Part shown: positions 63,237 through 64,000 of the stretch, in pieces
Numbering within the stretch: the stretch's first letter is position 1
How the letters are laid out: the number at the start of each line of letters is the position of its first letter
Source: Bicyclus anynana
Taxonomy: Eukaryota > Arthropoda > Insecta > Lepidoptera > Nymphalidae
Reading direction: 5' to 3'
DNA: 64,000 nucleotides
NCBI RefSeq assembly: GCF_947172395.1
Contig: NC_069094.1
Coordinates: 17,102,292-17,166,291, forward strand
Translations under genes and position numbers: made by a program
Notes under the pieces: model-generated
Seen by the model: the letters and a program-made list of their open reading frames with translations, nothing else
Databases searched by the model: none
Told to the model about the DNA's origin: nothing

Positions 63237-64000
63237 GTGTTATAGCCTTTATAATGTACAGCTGTGAAATTATACTTTCCTCATCCTCCATAATGCCTAC
63301 TTATTATCAACTTGTGTTGAGAGATCAAGTACTGCCCGCTAAATACAAAAAGTCCTTAACCTTTCGTCAGTGCCCCGAGAGAGCGTTAAGATAAGCAACA
63401 ATATAATGATGTTTTAAGTAAAAGAACCAACGCCCACCGCGGCCGTGACTCCCAAACGTGCGACAGATATGCAAGTGGTTCGATAACGCGCTGATAACGC
63501 CACACACTGATAACATCGGCTGGCGGCGTACACGGCACGGCTCAAGGCCGCCGGGAAATCATTTTGTATTTTTTGATGATTGACGTTGGGATCCAGTGAT
63601 GATGGAAGGGTGATGCCGCATCGGAAAGCGCGATTTTGGCTAACCCACCACGATAAAGATAGATAGAGTCCGGCTCCTTTTCTGTAGAGCTATTGATTGC
63701 CTCCCATCTATTCCGATCGGAATAAAACGTTTATGTCCAGCAATCTTGAAATTCTGAATCCTCACAAAGTCATTACGGTCCAAACTCCATAGATCCCAAC
63801 TTATACCCAACCTACGTTATTCAAAGAATACTCCTTGTACTAGGATATTAACGTAGTAGTCGTCCATTTCAAGTAAATAATGATACTTTTCCAGGAAAAG
63901 CAATATTGATTCTTCTTTTTTCTTTTTTTATAATGGTATGATTTAAATAACCCTATTGAGTTACCCTGTTGAAAGTTATTTAAAGTGTATCCTCATGGAG
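63237..64000. other. Mixed stretch with CpG-rich patch
   Basis: 63420-63560 is CpG-rich with a repeated CGCTGATAACG / ACACTGATAACATCGG word and GGCTGGCGGCGTACACGGC. No frame or repeat family. The remainder is ordinary. Confidence 0.35.

Noticed and set aside
1..64000. CRISPR arrays, rRNA, bacterial operons or a complete host gene
   Set aside because: Read for on both strands; no regularly spaced direct repeats, rRNA-like blocks or multi-exon structure were found.

Overview
The window looks like lepidopteran (moth or butterfly) nuclear DNA: AT-rich, almost free of host coding sequence, and packed with short retroposons and DNA elements I associate with Lepidoptera. That assignment rests on recognising the repeat families from memory, not on a search. 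No complete host gene can be supported. The window reads best as a large intron or intergenic desert. A few short exon-like or promoter-like segments are the only candidates for host function (485-892, 1858-2128 minus, 52263-52434, 55978-56142, 58503-59062), and all are weak.

The clearest object is a 3.46 kb BEL/Pao-type LTR retrotransposon on the minus strand (9275-12736). It has two 416-bp LTRs that are identical by eye, a 5-bp target duplication, a primer-binding site that fits the 3' end of tRNA-Phe, and one intact 686-codon Gag-protease frame. Reverse transcriptase, RNase H and integrase are absent. It is therefore a recently inserted, non-autonomous element that may still encode particle proteins.

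Other retroelements: a 5'-truncated, frameshifted non-LTR retrotransposon of the Jockey/CR1-like kind (2700-4095); two broken C-terminal fragments of an RTE-like element (39395-39703 and 50825-51108, minus); LINE 3' ends (32300-32545; 52743-52872); and about thirty copies or pieces of tRNA-headed SINEs. I name three SINE families here: SINE-A (head CATTGGTCCAGTGGTTAGCC-like), SINE-B (head TAGCCCAGTGGATATGACC) and SINE-C (core GGCTTCGGCCGTGGCTAG).

DNA elements: many Helitron-like copies whose strand-specific ends are TCTATAC... and ...CTAG, inserted between A and T. They resemble the lepidopteran family described as Lep1. One is 987 bp and carries CCCTA/CCCCTA arrays; another sits inside a SINE-A copy at a precisely recoverable empty site. 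Several MITE-like elements have clear ends: a hAT-type element with an 8-bp duplication (13400-13575), a TA-flanked element (29174-29411), a 346-bp element (14561-14906), a palindromic family with two copies (27423-27590 and 36008-36163), and foldbacks at 8383-8532 and 59485-59602.

The rest is AT-rich sequence with a few CpG-rich patches (14190, 38752, 41690, 49736, 63420) that could be cis-regulatory. No CRISPR array, rRNA or credible functional tRNA gene was seen.
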